Below, piece after piece: positions 1 through 8,450 of a stretch of 64,000 nt of DNA. Below the pieces are notes generated by a model. The model ran no database searches. It was not told the origin of the DNA and saw only the letters and a program-made list of their open reading frames with translations. Where the stretch lies: NCBI GenBank assembly GCA_052246295.1, contig JBQQCO010000004.1; one strand, written 5' to 3'. Both the position numbers and the translations under genes were made by a program. Source of the stretch: Piscibacillus sp052246295. GTDB lineage: Bacteria > Bacillota > Bacilli > Bacillales > Alkalibacillaceae. Position 1 is the stretch's first letter. Every line of letters starts with the position of its first letter.

Positions 1-461
1 AACCTCACTTTCATTATGACGACCATGTTTATCATTATCCCTTCCTGCCATTTGCGGCTGCGAATATTGCCGCTACCACAATTGGCATTGCGAGGCACTT
101 TTTTGATGAAGCAAAATCACAAATAAAAAGTAAAAAAGAATTATGGAATCAGTATGAGCCAGGTCGCTTTGATAATGTGATGAACAAAATCTTAGAAATG
201 GAGAAGCCTTTTATTGAAGCTGTTGAAAAATTCTATTCCTCAATAGAACACTCTTGGGATCAACATGTGAATGGTGAATTGGTTTCCGATCTGGATTTGA
301 TTGATATCGAGGATGCTTGTAAAACTGTCGCAGAACATGCTGTTCATGGTGCACAGGTTATTTATCGTTATCTTGGCATGGGGGCGATTATGGAGAGCTC
401 GGACATTAACCGAATTTACCGTGACTTGCATACAGCGTCACAGCACAAATTATTGATTTAA
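1..461 (+). CDS. acyl-CoA dehydrogenase-like protein, C-terminal part (partial)
   Basis: The reading frame is open from base 3 and enters from outside the window, so only about 152 C-terminal residues are visible. They are helical and end in a segment with RIYRDLHTASQH, which resembles the C-terminal domain of acyl-CoA dehydrogenase/flavin monooxygenase-type proteins (the Acyl-CoA_dh_2 type), where an R-x-x-R-D...H pattern near the end contacts the flavin. An internal ATG at 177 is not a real start, because the frame continues upstream with the similar helical segment FAAANIAATTIGIARHFF. The substrate cannot be told. A strong hairpin terminator follows the stop codon directly. The family call is fairly secure; a specific function is not. 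Confidence 0.68.
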   Translation, partial: PHFHYDDHVYHYPFLPFAAANIAATTIGIARHFFDEAKSQIKSKKELWNQYEPGRFDNVMNKILEMEKPFIEAVEKFYSSIEHSWDQHVNGELVSDLDLIDIEDACKTVAEHAVHGAQVIYRYLGMGAIMESSDINRIYRDLHTASQHKLLI

Positions 462-466
462 TAGAA

Positions 467-506
467 AAGCATCAAATCGCACTTCACGATTTGATGCTTC
501 TTTTTA
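467..506 (+). terminator. rho-independent terminator
   Basis: Stem GCATCAAATCG / CGATTTGATGC with a 7-base loop followed by a T-rich run, five bases after the stop of the acyl-CoA dehydrogenase-like gene. The stem is symmetrical, but the T-run is on the + strand. Confidence 0.85.
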
Positions 507-551
507 AAATCCCTTTTTTTGGTGCGCAAAAGGGATTTTAGTTTAGTTCAC

Positions 552-710
552 ATCACGGGTTATGAACTTTTTGAACGGGTTCCCGGACTTTATGAACGGG
601 TTTTCAAACTTTATGAACGGGTTTCCATACTTTTTGAACGGGTTTTCAAACTTTATGAACGTATCTTCACAACTTATAAACGGGTTTTAGCAAATTATGA
701 ACGTAACTCA
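552..710 (+). repeat. 21-bp phased array, GAACGGG family (copy 1)
   Basis: Seven units with the core GAACGG (or GAACGT/AAACGG) start at 573, 594, 615, 636, 657, 678 and 699, so every interval is exactly 21 bp. Each unit reads TTTATGAACGGG followed by a T-rich spacer. A degenerate half unit precedes at 552-570. The array abuts the stop codon of the minus-strand MMPL gene at 715 and no other terminator lies between, so it is probably transcribed as that gene's 3' UTR. Open frames across it encode only 7-residue repeats, a by-product of the 21-base period. Confidence 0.9.
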
Positions 711-714
711 TCAA

Positions 715-2805
715 TCAGACTTTATCCTTCTCAAACAACACAATCAGCCCCGGAAGTAAAATACCTCTTATGATGAAGGTGTCGATCAAAATTCCCACCG
801 CGACGATAAAACCAAAGACGAATAGCAACTGAATGGGTTGCGTCATTAAAACTGCGAAGGTGGCTGCTAATATTAACCCTGCTGACGAAATCACGCCGCC
901 CGTATTGGCAACGGCTAATTCGATTGCCTTTTTCACTGAGTGTTTCTCACGTTCCTCTTGGAATCGGGAAACGAGCATGATGTTGTAATCTATGCCTAGT
1001 GCAACTAAGAACACGAAGGCGTACAACGGAACTCGGTTACTAATCGTATCAATATCAAAGAATAATTCTGTCAAGAACATACCAAGTCCAAGTGCTGCTA
1101 AGAACGAGACTAAGATCGTGCCCATCATATAAATTGGCATTTTGAATGAACGGGTCAAGACCACTAACATACCAAAAATTAGAACCGTCTCTAGAATTAC
1201 AATCACAATGACATCTCGGTTATTCACTTGGCGATCGTCTACAACTCTAGCGGTCTCACCTGAAAAATATACGTCTCCTTCCACACCAACAGCAGATAAA
1301 ATGTCGTCAGATTCATTTATTGTTTGTTCCAACGCATCAATAGACTCTGTCTCGTATGGATTTTCAGAATAAGTTAAAGTAAAGCTGATGACTTCTCCAT
1401 CTTCTGCCATTCCATCAACTCTAACGTTGTTCACTAACGGTTGAGTGCTTAATTCATCAACAAACGATTGCTGTTGCTCTTCGGTAATCGCTTCGTTACC
1501 TTCAATTAAAACCGTTGTTGGAGCTAATTGTCCTGGGTCAAAATTGTTCTCTAGCACTTCATATCCTTCACGCGATGGCATATCTTCTGGGAACGAATTT
1601 AACGTGTTAAATTCGTACTGTAAATTAAACATATTTAGCGCTGAAATCACTAAGAAAATCCCTACTGCTAAGACTGAAATGACTGGTCGTTTAACAACCC
1701 CACGTCCGATTTTACTCCATATTGAGTTACTTTTTAGTTTCTCATCCCCAACTTGAGGAATTTTTGGCCAGAATGAACGGCGACCAAATAATGTAAACAA
1801 TGCTGGTACTAGTGTGATTGATGCTATCATAATAATTGCCAATGCCGTTGCAAAGGTTGGAGCAAAGTTACGATAGTCACCTGATTCTGCAAAAAACAAC
1901 ACAAGCATGGCTGCTAATACAGTTCCACCAGAGAAAAACACTGGTATCCCTGTGTGTCTCATCGCCAAACGCATCGCATCAAATTTATTTTCATGCTCTT
2001 TCAGTTCTTCACGATACCTTGAAAACACAAATAATGAGTAATCAATAACTGCCGCAAATAATAAGATTGACATAATTGATGTGGTTTGTGACGTTAAGGC
2101 GAGTCCATTTGCCCCCATAATACCAAGCGTCTGCATGATTGCTTCATACACAAAGGCAGCTGCAAGTAATGGGATTAACGCTAATAATGGTGAACGATAA
2201 ATTACCACAAGTAATATTAGAATAATTCCAACCGTTGAAAAAATTAATACTAAGTCAGCTCTAGAGAACAAATCGACTGAGTCAACGGAGATCCCAGCAG
2301 GGCCTGTTATGTAAAGTGTCAAATCGGTTTCGTTGTTTACAATTTCGTATACTTGTTCATTTGCAACTTTGAGGTCATCTGCCTCTAGAGTAGATTCATA
2401 TGTCATAGGAATAAATGCAGTTGATTGATCGTCTGATAAAAATTGTCCTGTTGCTTGAGGTGGCATTTGATCAAATGGAACAATATCTTTAAAGCCTTCA
2501 ATTTCTTGGCTTCTAATTTGATCTACTACATTTGATAACTCTTCTTGATCCAATTCGCCATTTCCTTCAAACACTAATAGAGCCAAGATGCCATCATCAT
2601 CTGAGAAATATTCATCTACTTTCTTTTCAGCAATGACAGACTGTTGATCTTCAGGTAGAGCTTGAATGCTTGGCACTTCATAATCTTTTGGGTTCGGTGC
2701 AAACACAGCTAATAACATTGTTGCAACAACCCATATAGCAAGCGTGATCCATACGCCTTTTTTAGTTACGACTCGATCTGTAATATACTGCAAGAAATTT
2801 TTCAC
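715..2805 (-). CDS. MMPL/RND-family membrane exporter
   Basis: A 696-residue membrane protein with two homologous halves, each having one N-terminal helix, a large outside domain (about residues 35-180 and 395-525) and a block of five or six helices. This is the MmpL/YdfJ layout of the RND superfamily, which exports lipids or hydrophobic compounds using the proton gradient. Charged motifs such as AAVIDYSLFVFSRYREE and FLVALGIDYNIMLVSRFQEE, with an Asp inside a helix, fit the proton relay of this family. The start is a GTG with AAGGAGG upstream. The TetR gene lies upstream in the same direction, and two TetR-type palindromes sit in between, so drug- or lipid-responsive control is likely. The cargo is unknown. 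Confidence 0.88.
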   Translation of the reverse strand: MKNFLQYITDRVVTKKGVWITLAIWVVATMLLAVFAPNPKDYEVPSIQALPEDQQSVIAEKKVDEYFSDDDGILALLVFEGNGELDQEELSNVVDQIRSQEIEGFKDIVPFDQMPPQATGQFLSDDQSTAFIPMTYESTLEADDLKVANEQVYEIVNNETDLTLYITGPAGISVDSVDLFSRADLVLIFSTVGIILILLVVIYRSPLLALIPLLAAAFVYEAIMQTLGIMGANGLALTSQTTSIMSILLFAAVIDYSLFVFSRYREELKEHENKFDAMRLAMRHTGIPVFFSGGTVLAAMLVLFFAESGDYRNFAPTFATALAIIMIASITLVPALFTLFGRRSFWPKIPQVGDEKLKSNSIWSKIGRGVVKRPVISVLAVGIFLVISALNMFNLQYEFNTLNSFPEDMPSREGYEVLENNFDPGQLAPTTVLIEGNEAITEEQQQSFVDELSTQPLVNNVRVDGMAEDGEVISFTLTYSENPYETESIDALEQTINESDDILSAVGVEGDVYFSGETARVVDDRQVNNRDVIVIVILETVLIFGMLVVLTRSFKMPIYMMGTILVSFLAALGLGMFLTELFFDIDTISNRVPLYAFVFLVALGIDYNIMLVSRFQEEREKHSVKKAIELAVANTGGVISSAGLILAATFAVLMTQPIQLLFVFGFIVAVGILIDTFIIRGILLPGLIVLFEKDKV

Positions 2806-2823
2806 TTACTAGTCTCCCTCCTT

Positions 2824-2995
2824 AGAAAAGCGCAAAAGCCCGTTTAACCACGCAGTGACTGGACCGACTAAACTGAGATAAAGGAAACACGGCGAGCATT
2901 GCGAGTCGATGTTGACTTATCGCAGGTTTAGACGGGAAGTCACCCAGTGGTTGGGCGCATTGTGCTAGACAATGCTTCGTACCGTAGTCTTTCAA
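2824..2995. repeat. dispersed Bacillaceae-type intergenic repeat (AAAGCGCAAAAGCCC type)
   Basis: A block of about 170 bp, GC-richer than its surroundings, bounded by GCGC and with long imperfect inverted arms: AACCACGCAGTGACT near 2845 against AGTCACCCAGTGGTT near 2945, and TAAAC/GTTTA inside. The internal string AAGGAAACACGGCGAG is one I associate from memory with a dispersed repeat found in many Bacillus genomes. It lies between the TetR-operator region and the mmpL start, that is, inside the probable 5' leader of mmpL. It is unrelated in sequence to the hairpin repeats at 5.8, 11.9 and 57.0 kb. Confidence 0.7.
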
Positions 2996-3036
2996 AACTC
3001 AAATTAAAAATTTAATACCTTCTTACCACAAGTAAA

Positions 3037-3083
3037 ATGACACTAATGTCACTTTATAAAAAAATAAAATGACACAACTGTCA
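3037..3083. promoter_or_regulatory. two palindromic operators, probable TetR-family sites
   Basis: Two 14-bp palindromes with the same arms, TGACA-ctaa-TGTCA at 3037-3050 and TGACA-caac-TGTCA at 3070-3083, with centres 33 bp apart (about three helical turns) on the same DNA face. They lie between the TetR gene and the mmpL gene, in the expected promoter region of mmpL. A paired-site arrangement fits co-operative binding of TetR dimers. The assignment to the adjacent TetR protein is inference. Confidence 0.7.
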
Positions 3084-3113
3084 CTTTCATTATCTATTAT
3101 GAAAAACAGCGTG

Positions 3114-3692
3114 TCAATTTAAGTCTTTGAACATTCCGTGGCGAATAATCTCCTTAATCGATTCAACCCATTGATTATGGGGTACACCGAAGTGATTGGG
3201 AATTGCAATTGATTGAAAGACAAACCCTAAAACAAGAGAATCTGGTAGTTCTTCTTTTACCTTACCCTGTTTCTTCCCCAACTTAACCATGTCTTGCAAA
3301 TTTTGATACATTTCAATGTGAAGTGCTTCTAACTTCTCATGATTCTGTTTTGCTTGTTCACTATTTTGAACAGGAATGTGTTGACCCATCTCTATTAATT
3401 GTTGTAGTTCATGGTTACGAAACATAAGGTCCAATACGAAATCTAGCTGATCTTCAAATTTTTGATACTGTTCAATCTTCGTTAAGTCCTCTAAATACCT
3501 ATTCATTTCATACAACATATATTCCGTTACAAGGTCTTCTTTGTTTTCAAAATACTTATAAATTGTACCTCTTGAAACGTGTAAATGCTCAGCTAATAAA
3601 CTGAAGGAAAAACCTTTATAGCCGTGGTCTAACAGGAGACGTCTGGTCATTTGGAATAGTTCTTCTGTTGTAAATTTCTTTTGGCGTGCCAT
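3114..3692 (-). CDS. TetR/AcrR-family transcriptional regulator
   Basis: A 192-residue protein with an N-terminal TetR helix-turn-helix at about residues 8-52, including the typical recognition segment VSRGTIYKYFENKEDL. The C-terminal ligand-binding domain is all helical and not recognisable as a known subtype. GAGGTG stands before the ATG, and the start lies 18 bp after the stop of the zinc peptidase gene, so the two may be co-transcribed. The gene lies immediately upstream of mmpL, with two matching palindromes in the intervening DNA, which points to local repression of the exporter. The inducer is unknown. Confidence 0.9.
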   Translation of the reverse strand: MARQKKFTTEELFQMTRRLLLDHGYKGFSFSLLAEHLHVSRGTIYKYFENKEDLVTEYMLYEMNRYLEDLTKIEQYQKFEDQLDFVLDLMFRNHELQQLIEMGQHIPVQNSEQAKQNHEKLEALHIEMYQNLQDMVKLGKKQGKVKEELPDSLVLGFVFQSIAIPNHFGVPHNQWVESIKEIIRHGMFKDLN

Positions 3693-3710
3693 CTCATCAC
3701 CTCACGACTA

Positions 3711-4559
3711 TTATACCATTTTTGCGTTAAACCAATTGTCCACTTGTTTGGTAAAGTTCGGGTCCCTCCAAGCAACAATCGCATCCATTTCGCCTAACTT
3801 TATTATAAATTCTTGAAAAAAAGCATCACCTATAAAGTAGGCTAAACGTGTGTGGCCATACGTTTGCCCACCGTTAATTGAAAACCACTCTTTAAAAAGG
3901 TCTCTAGTTGATACGTTCTTGTAATCTTCATAAAAGCTTTGAATAATCTCGCTTTTGTTTTCATTGAAAAATAATAGGCGTTTCTCACCATTATCATTAT
4001 AAGAAAAGTATGTAGTCGGCTTTAATCCAGGAACAATTTGTCTCGACAGATGGGTCGCAACCCCTTCTGCAAAAATCCAATTTAACGGACTTTCCCATTG
4101 GACATTTTTCCAATCGATTCCTTTCTGATCAGAAATAATTTGATGAGCAGCATGACCAAACTCATGAGCCACGATGACTTTTAGATGATTTTCAACAGGT
4201 GATAATCTTTCTAAAGAAAAGCTCACATCCGGAATATACTGTCTATGTGTGTAAGCATTCGAACCATAACATCCAACGAACAAGTTCACGTTCACAGGAA
4301 AATCAACACTGTACAGCTCCTGGTAACGTGAATTCACCTCAGAAATGATTGGTTTAATTCGTTGATGGACTATTTTAATGGAGCTTAACGATTGTGGGTA
4401 TTTTTTAATCGATTGTTCGTGTCTTTCCGTTGTGTTTTTAGCGTGATATGTAAAATAGTAATCAAAAATCTCAGGGTATTCTTGGTGATATTTTTCCATA
4501 AAACTTAAAGTCGGTTCATAGTTTTCAAGGAAAAAGTTAACCGTATCAATAACTTTCAT
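3711..4559 (-). CDS. putative zinc metallopeptidase (HExxH)
   Basis: A 282-residue soluble protein with the zinc-protease motif VIVAHEFGHAAHQ at about residues 130-142; the two His and the Glu would bind zinc and activate water. A downstream Glu in the segment FAEGVATHLSRQ at about residue 165 fits the third zinc ligand of a gluzincin (E-x-x-A). There is no signal peptide or membrane helix, so it probably acts in the cytoplasm. GGAGGGG precedes the ATG. The substrate is unknown, and I do not recognise a named family beyond the zinc-peptidase fold. Confidence 0.72.
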   Translation of the reverse strand: MKVIDTVNFFLENYEPTLSFMEKYHQEYPEIFDYYFTYHAKNTTERHEQSIKKYPQSLSSIKIVHQRIKPIISEVNSRYQELYSVDFPVNVNLFVGCYGSNAYTHRQYIPDVSFSLERLSPVENHLKVIVAHEFGHAAHQIISDQKGIDWKNVQWESPLNWIFAEGVATHLSRQIVPGLKPTTYFSYNDNGEKRLLFFNENKSEIIQSFYEDYKNVSTRDLFKEWFSINGGQTYGHTRLAYFIGDAFFQEFIIKLGEMDAIVAWRDPNFTKQVDNWFNAKMV

Positions 4560-4629
4560 CGCCTTCCCCTCCTTTGTTTAACATACCCCTATCTCACAAA
4601 ACTTTCAAATAATTTTAACGAATTTATTT

Positions 4630-4707
4630 TTGACAAACGGAAATTTTTCTTGTAAATTATCAATGTACGAACAATTTATTTAATTTTGCTTTAAATATTC
4701 GTTTTTA
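4630..4707 (+). promoter_or_regulatory. guaC promoter and candidate PurR box pair
   Basis: A sigma-A-like promoter TTGACA (4630-4635), 17-bp spacer, TAAATT (4653-4658) precedes guaC. Downstream lies an inverted pair ACGAACAATTTA (from 4667) and TAAATATTCGTT (ending about 4703), with 25 bp between CGAAC (4668-4672) and TTCG (4698-4701). This spacing and the CGAA cores fit the two-box PurR operator of Bacillus, and guaC is a PurR target there. The site assignment is inference from similarity. Confidence 0.5.
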
Positions 4708-4719
4708 GGAGAGATATCC

Positions 4720-5703
4720 ATGGAAAATGTTTTCGATTATGAAGATGTACAACTAATTCCCGCAAAATGCATTGTTGAAAGTCGTTCGCAATGTGATGCA
4801 TCAGTGGAGTTTGGCGGACATCATTTTAAATTACCGGTTGTACCAGCAAATATGCAGACGATTATTGATGAGAACATCGCAACTTACTTAGCTGAAAATG
4901 GCTATTTCTATATTATGCACCGCTTCGAACCAGAGAAGCGCATACAATTTATCCAAGACATGCAAGAACGTATGTTAATTGCCTCAATTAGTGTTGGCGT
5001 AAAACCAGAAGAATTCGAATTCGTTAACCAGTTAAAAGAAAAAGGTTTAACACCTGACTTCATTACGATTGATATCGCTCATGGCCATTCTGATTCTGTT
5101 ATTAATATGATCAAACATATTAAACAACAGTTACCAGGAAGCTTCGTGATTGCTGGTAATGTTGGAACACCAGAAGCTGTTCGTGAACTAGAGAATGCTG
5201 GGGCTGACGCAACAAAAGTTGGGATTGGTCCAGGGAAAGTTTGTATCACCAAACTAAAAACAGGTTTTGGTACAGGTGGCTGGCAGTTAGCTGCAATCCG
5301 ACTATGTGCAAAAGCTGCCTCTAAACCAATCATTGCAGACGGCGGCATTCGTACGCATGGTGATATCGCAAAATCCATTCGTTTCGGAGCATCAATGGTT
5401 ATGATTGGGTCATTATTTGCAGGCCACGAGGAATCACCTGGAGAAACGGTTGAAATTGACGGTAAGCTTTATAAAGAATATTTCGGGTCAGCTTCAGAAT
5501 TTCAAAAAGGTGAGAAGAAAAACGTTGAAGGTAAAAAAGAATGGGTTAAACACCGTGGACACTTGCAGGATACGTTAACGGAAATGGAACAAGATTTACA
5601 ATCAGCCATTTCTTACGCTGGTGGCACACAACTAAACGCTATCCGCCATGTCGATTACGTCATAGTTAAGAATTCAATCTTTAACGGAGATAAGGTTTAC
5701 TAA
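4720..5703 (+). CDS. guaC: GMP reductase
   Basis: A 327-residue protein of the IMPDH/GMPR barrel family. GMP reductase converts GMP to IMP with NADPH and releases ammonia, feeding guanine nucleotides back to adenine nucleotides. Diagnostic segments are FDYEDVQLIPAKC at the N-terminus, the catalytic Cys loop GIGPGKVCITKLKTG with Cys at about residue 175, and the phosphate-binding segment IADGGIRTHGDIAKSIRFGA. Length matches the bacterial GuaC type of about 326 residues, and the CBS domains of IMP dehydrogenase are absent. It starts at an ATG behind AGGAGAG and is a single-gene unit. Confidence 0.95.
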   Translation: MENVFDYEDVQLIPAKCIVESRSQCDASVEFGGHHFKLPVVPANMQTIIDENIATYLAENGYFYIMHRFEPEKRIQFIQDMQERMLIASISVGVKPEEFEFVNQLKEKGLTPDFITIDIAHGHSDSVINMIKHIKQQLPGSFVIAGNVGTPEAVRELENAGADATKVGIGPGKVCITKLKTGFGTGGWQLAAIRLCAKAASKPIIADGGIRTHGDIAKSIRFGASMVMIGSLFAGHEESPGETVEIDGKLYKEYFGSASEFQKGEKKNVEGKKEWVKHRGHLQDTLTEMEQDLQSAISYAGGTQLNAIRHVDYVIVKNSIFNGDKVY

Positions 5704-5756
5704 TATAAAACCAAGCCTTATATAGAAGGTAATAGTTTGTAAAAAACGAATTTAAT

Positions 5757-5896
5757 AGTGGTTCGCATAGTCAAAATGCGAAGACTCCAGCAGGAACAGC
5801 ACGAGCTGAAAATCACACCATACGAATGGGAAATGAGTTTGGGGAAGTTGAAGCCGTGCCTGCGGAAAGCGAAGCATTTTGACTTAGCTGAAATTT
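5757..5896. repeat. hairpin-forming dispersed repeat, copy 2 (inverted)
   Basis: Same family as 11855-11968 and 56960-57075, but in the opposite orientation. On the minus strand it reads CTTTCCGCAGGCACGGCTTC, a variable centre, then TTTTCAGCTCGTGCTGTTCC. The outer arms AGTCAAAATGC / GCATTTTGACT are exact complements. The copy lies between the guaC stop and the shared terminator, so it is likely part of the guaC 3' UTR. Confidence 0.85.
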
Positions 5897-5910
5897 AAAA
5901 AGATACTTTA

Positions 5911-5940
5911 AAATCCTGCGGCAACAACCGCAGGATTTTG
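5911..5940. terminator. bidirectional terminator between guaC and the BCCT gene
   Basis: Perfect stem AAATCCTGCGG / CCGCAGGATTT with a 6-base loop between two convergent genes. A/T runs on both sides let it work in both directions. Confidence 0.85.
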
Positions 5941-5942
5941 TC

Positions 5943-7472
5943 TCAATCATCTTTTTTCAATTTTTTATTTGCCTCAATCTCACCGATCCCTAACTCTTTA
6001 CCTTCTCTAAATATCGCTTTGATAAAGCTAATGGTCATGAGTAGCATGATGACCGAAAATGGCAGAGCGGCGACGATCATCGTATTTTCGAGCGCTTGTA
6101 AACCGCCTGTATATAATAACGCAAGCGCTGTTGCGGACAGCAGTGCACCCCAAACGATTTTCACTCGTTGTCCAGGTTGATGAGAGCCACCTGTTGTCAT
6201 CATTCCTAATACGAACGTTCCAGAATCGGCTGATGTAATAAAAAACGTTCCGATTAATGTCATCGCTACAATCGATGCCACTAAGCCTAACGGGAAGTTA
6301 GAAAAAACTCCGAATAAGGCTTCTTCTGTTGCTAGCTCAGAGATCACATCAACTCCATTATGCTCTAATGAAATCGCCGTTCCTCCGAATGTCGAGAACC
6401 AAAGGAACCCTATTAAAGAAGGTAAAATTAACACCGTAAATACAAACTCTCGAATAGTACGACCTTTTGATACACGGGCAATGAATATTCCCACAAATGG
6501 AGACCACGCAATCCACCAAGCCCAATAGAATACGGTCCACCCATTAATCCACTCACGTAATTCTTCATCAAGCGGAGCAATTCTGAAACTCATAGCAGGT
6601 AAGTTTTGTACATAAGTACCGATTGAGTTTGTAAATATGTTTAAAATAAATAACGTCGGTCCTACAATAAACATTAACAAGAATAATAATACCGCCAAAA
6701 TCATGTTCACATTACTTAGAATTTTGATCCCTTTACCCAAACCAGTCCAAGCTGAAATCATAAATAGTACCGTTACAATTGATATAATAATCAGTTGCAT
6801 CCAGAAATTTGTCGGCATATCAAATAAGAACGATAAACCACCATTAATCTGAACGGCACCAAACCCTAAAGTTGTCGCAACCCCAATAACCGTTGCGATT
6901 ACAGCAAGTACATCTATTAGTCTGCCGAAATTACCTTCCATACTTTTTCCAAAAAGAGGATGAAGCGTAGCACTAATTAAACCCATTTTATCGTGCCTAA
7001 AGTTAAAATAAGCGAGCACTAGAGCAACAATGCCATAAATAGCCCAAGCATGAATGCCCCAATGGAAGAATGTGAACCTCATCGCATCTTTGATCGCTTG
7101 GTCTGTCCCGGTCTCTAAAGTTGGTGAACTGACCGCATAGTGACTAATTGGCTCAGCTGCTCCCCAGAAAACAAGCCCAATCCCCATTCCGGCACTAAAC
7201 AACATGGCTATCCAAGTTGGTCTTGAGAATTCAGGCTTTTCCCCTGGCTTACCTAAGCGAATTTTCCCTAATGGTGTAATTAAAAATACTAAACAAACAA
7301 GCACGAAAAACGTCACAACAATTAAATAATACCAACCGAACGCATCTGCAATAAAACCCTGAACATTTGTTGTGGTTTCCTCTAACCAATCCGGCCAGAC
7401 CATACCGACAATCACTAATATAAGCAAAACCCCTGCTGAGAACTTAAACACAGGTGTTAATTTACTTAACAT
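5943..7472 (-). CDS. BCCT-family betaine/choline/carnitine transporter
   Basis: A 509-residue membrane protein with about 12 helices. The BCCT signature is clear: the aromatic betaine-binding region FYWAWWIAWSPFVGIFIARV at about residues 315-335 and the glycine-rich stretch FSAGMGIGLVFWGAAEP near residue 100. BCCT carriers such as OpuD and BetL import glycine betaine or related compatible solutes with Na+. A short charged C-terminal tail ends the protein; such tails take part in osmosensing in relatives. The exact substrate cannot be read from the sequence. It fits, with PutP at 21 kb, an osmotic-stress lifestyle. Confidence 0.93.
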   Translation of the reverse strand: MLSKLTPVFKFSAGVLLILVIVGMVWPDWLEETTTNVQGFIADAFGWYYLIVVTFFVLVCLVFLITPLGKIRLGKPGEKPEFSRPTWIAMLFSAGMGIGLVFWGAAEPISHYAVSSPTLETGTDQAIKDAMRFTFFHWGIHAWAIYGIVALVLAYFNFRHDKMGLISATLHPLFGKSMEGNFGRLIDVLAVIATVIGVATTLGFGAVQINGGLSFLFDMPTNFWMQLIIISIVTVLFMISAWTGLGKGIKILSNVNMILAVLLFLLMFIVGPTLFILNIFTNSIGTYVQNLPAMSFRIAPLDEELREWINGWTVFYWAWWIAWSPFVGIFIARVSKGRTIREFVFTVLILPSLIGFLWFSTFGGTAISLEHNGVDVISELATEEALFGVFSNFPLGLVASIVAMTLIGTFFITSADSGTFVLGMMTTGGSHQPGQRVKIVWGALLSATALALLYTGGLQALENTMIVAALPFSVIMLLMTISFIKAIFREGKELGIGEIEANKKLKKDD

Positions 7473-7545
7473 AAAAAAGCCCCTTTCATGATGACTATGT
7501 TTTTATTATCTATAGGACTCTTCTATTTATTCCAAAATTAAAAAG

Positions 7546-7574
7546 AAAAGCATTGCTTCAAACACAATGCTTTT
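7546..7574 (-). terminator. terminator after the HAD phosphatase gene
   Basis: Stem AAAGCATTG / CAATGCTTT around a short loop immediately after the stop codon of the minus-strand HAD gene, with T-rich sequence on both outer sides. Confidence 0.75.
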
Positions 7575-7575
7575 T

Positions 7576-8349
7576 TTAGATTAAATTTAATTGTTTCAAA
7601 CCATTATAAATTCCATCTTCATCGACTCTCGTCGTTATATATTTAGCTGTATGTTTCACTTGATCCATGCCGTTTCCCATCGCAAAACTGTGTTCGATTT
7701 GCTTAAGCATCTCTAAGTCGTTCAAAGCATCACCAAACGCAACTTGTCGTTCAGTTGGAGTGCCAAGGTGTTCAATGACTTTTTCTATCCCTTCAGCTTT
7801 TGAACCACCAGCAGGCAAGATATCAACCGACACTCGATGCCACCTAATAAAATCAAATTCTTTAAACTCATCAATATAAGGCCGCTCTTCCCCTTTAACA
7901 CAGAACAATAGCGACTGATATAATTCGCGACTAATATAATCAGGGTCATGACTTGGGTACTGGTCAATTTTTAATGTTGAAATGCTTTCTGTGATAAAGT
8001 CATGCTCTGGCACGTTCGCCTTCATATCTTCTGCATCCATAAAAACAACAGGGTGTTCGTTCTCAAGTGCCTTTTTAGTCAATGATTCAAGCGCTTTTTG
8101 ATCTAAAGGATTTTTATAAATGACCTCTCCATTTAAAACGACGTATTGACCGTTATAGCTAACATACGTATCAATCCCTAACTCTTCACGCAAGTTTTTA
8201 AACATAAATGGAGCTCGTCCAGTTGCGATGGCTGCTTCGTGTCCATTTGCTTGTAATTGTTTGATCGCCTCTTTTGCACTAGCCGGTAACTTTTTATGTT
8301 GATCTAATAAGGTTCCATCTATATCAAAAAACACAATATGCTGATCCAT
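7576..8349 (-). CDS. HAD-superfamily phosphatase, Cof type
   Basis: A 257-residue HAD hydrolase with all four motifs: FFDIDGTLL with the nucleophile Asp (residues 7-13), AIATGRAPF (motif II), the Lys in LPAGGSKAEG (motif III), and FGDALNDLEML (motif IV). A large C2B cap sits between motifs II and III, which is the Cof/YkrA-like subgroup acting on sugar phosphates, nucleotides or flavin phosphates. The length matches this subgroup. The gene is transcribed away from the SNF2 helicase gene, with about 100 bp of promoter DNA between them. The true substrate is unknown. Confidence 0.88.
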   Translation of the reverse strand: MDQHIVFFDIDGTLLDQHKKLPASAKEAIKQLQANGHEAAIATGRAPFMFKNLREELGIDTYVSYNGQYVVLNGEVIYKNPLDQKALESLTKKALENEHPVVFMDAEDMKANVPEHDFITESISTLKIDQYPSHDPDYISRELYQSLLFCVKGEERPYIDEFKEFDFIRWHRVSVDILPAGGSKAEGIEKVIEHLGTPTERQVAFGDALNDLEMLKQIEHSFAMGNGMDQVKHTAKYITTRVDEDGIYNGLKQLNLI

Positions 8350-8450
8350 CTAATCCTTCCTTTCTCTATAGAATGATACCATTTAACCGTATAAAATGTA
8401 ACGAAAAATGTTAAGATGGTAATAGTGCAAAAAGTTAGGGTGAGTGAGAG

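Noticed and set aside
519..773. 84-residue ORF with LYERVFK-like heptad repeats
   Set aside because: The 21-bp period is a multiple of three, so open frames with seven-residue repeats arise by themselves; no ribosome site precedes it and it overlaps the end of mmpL.
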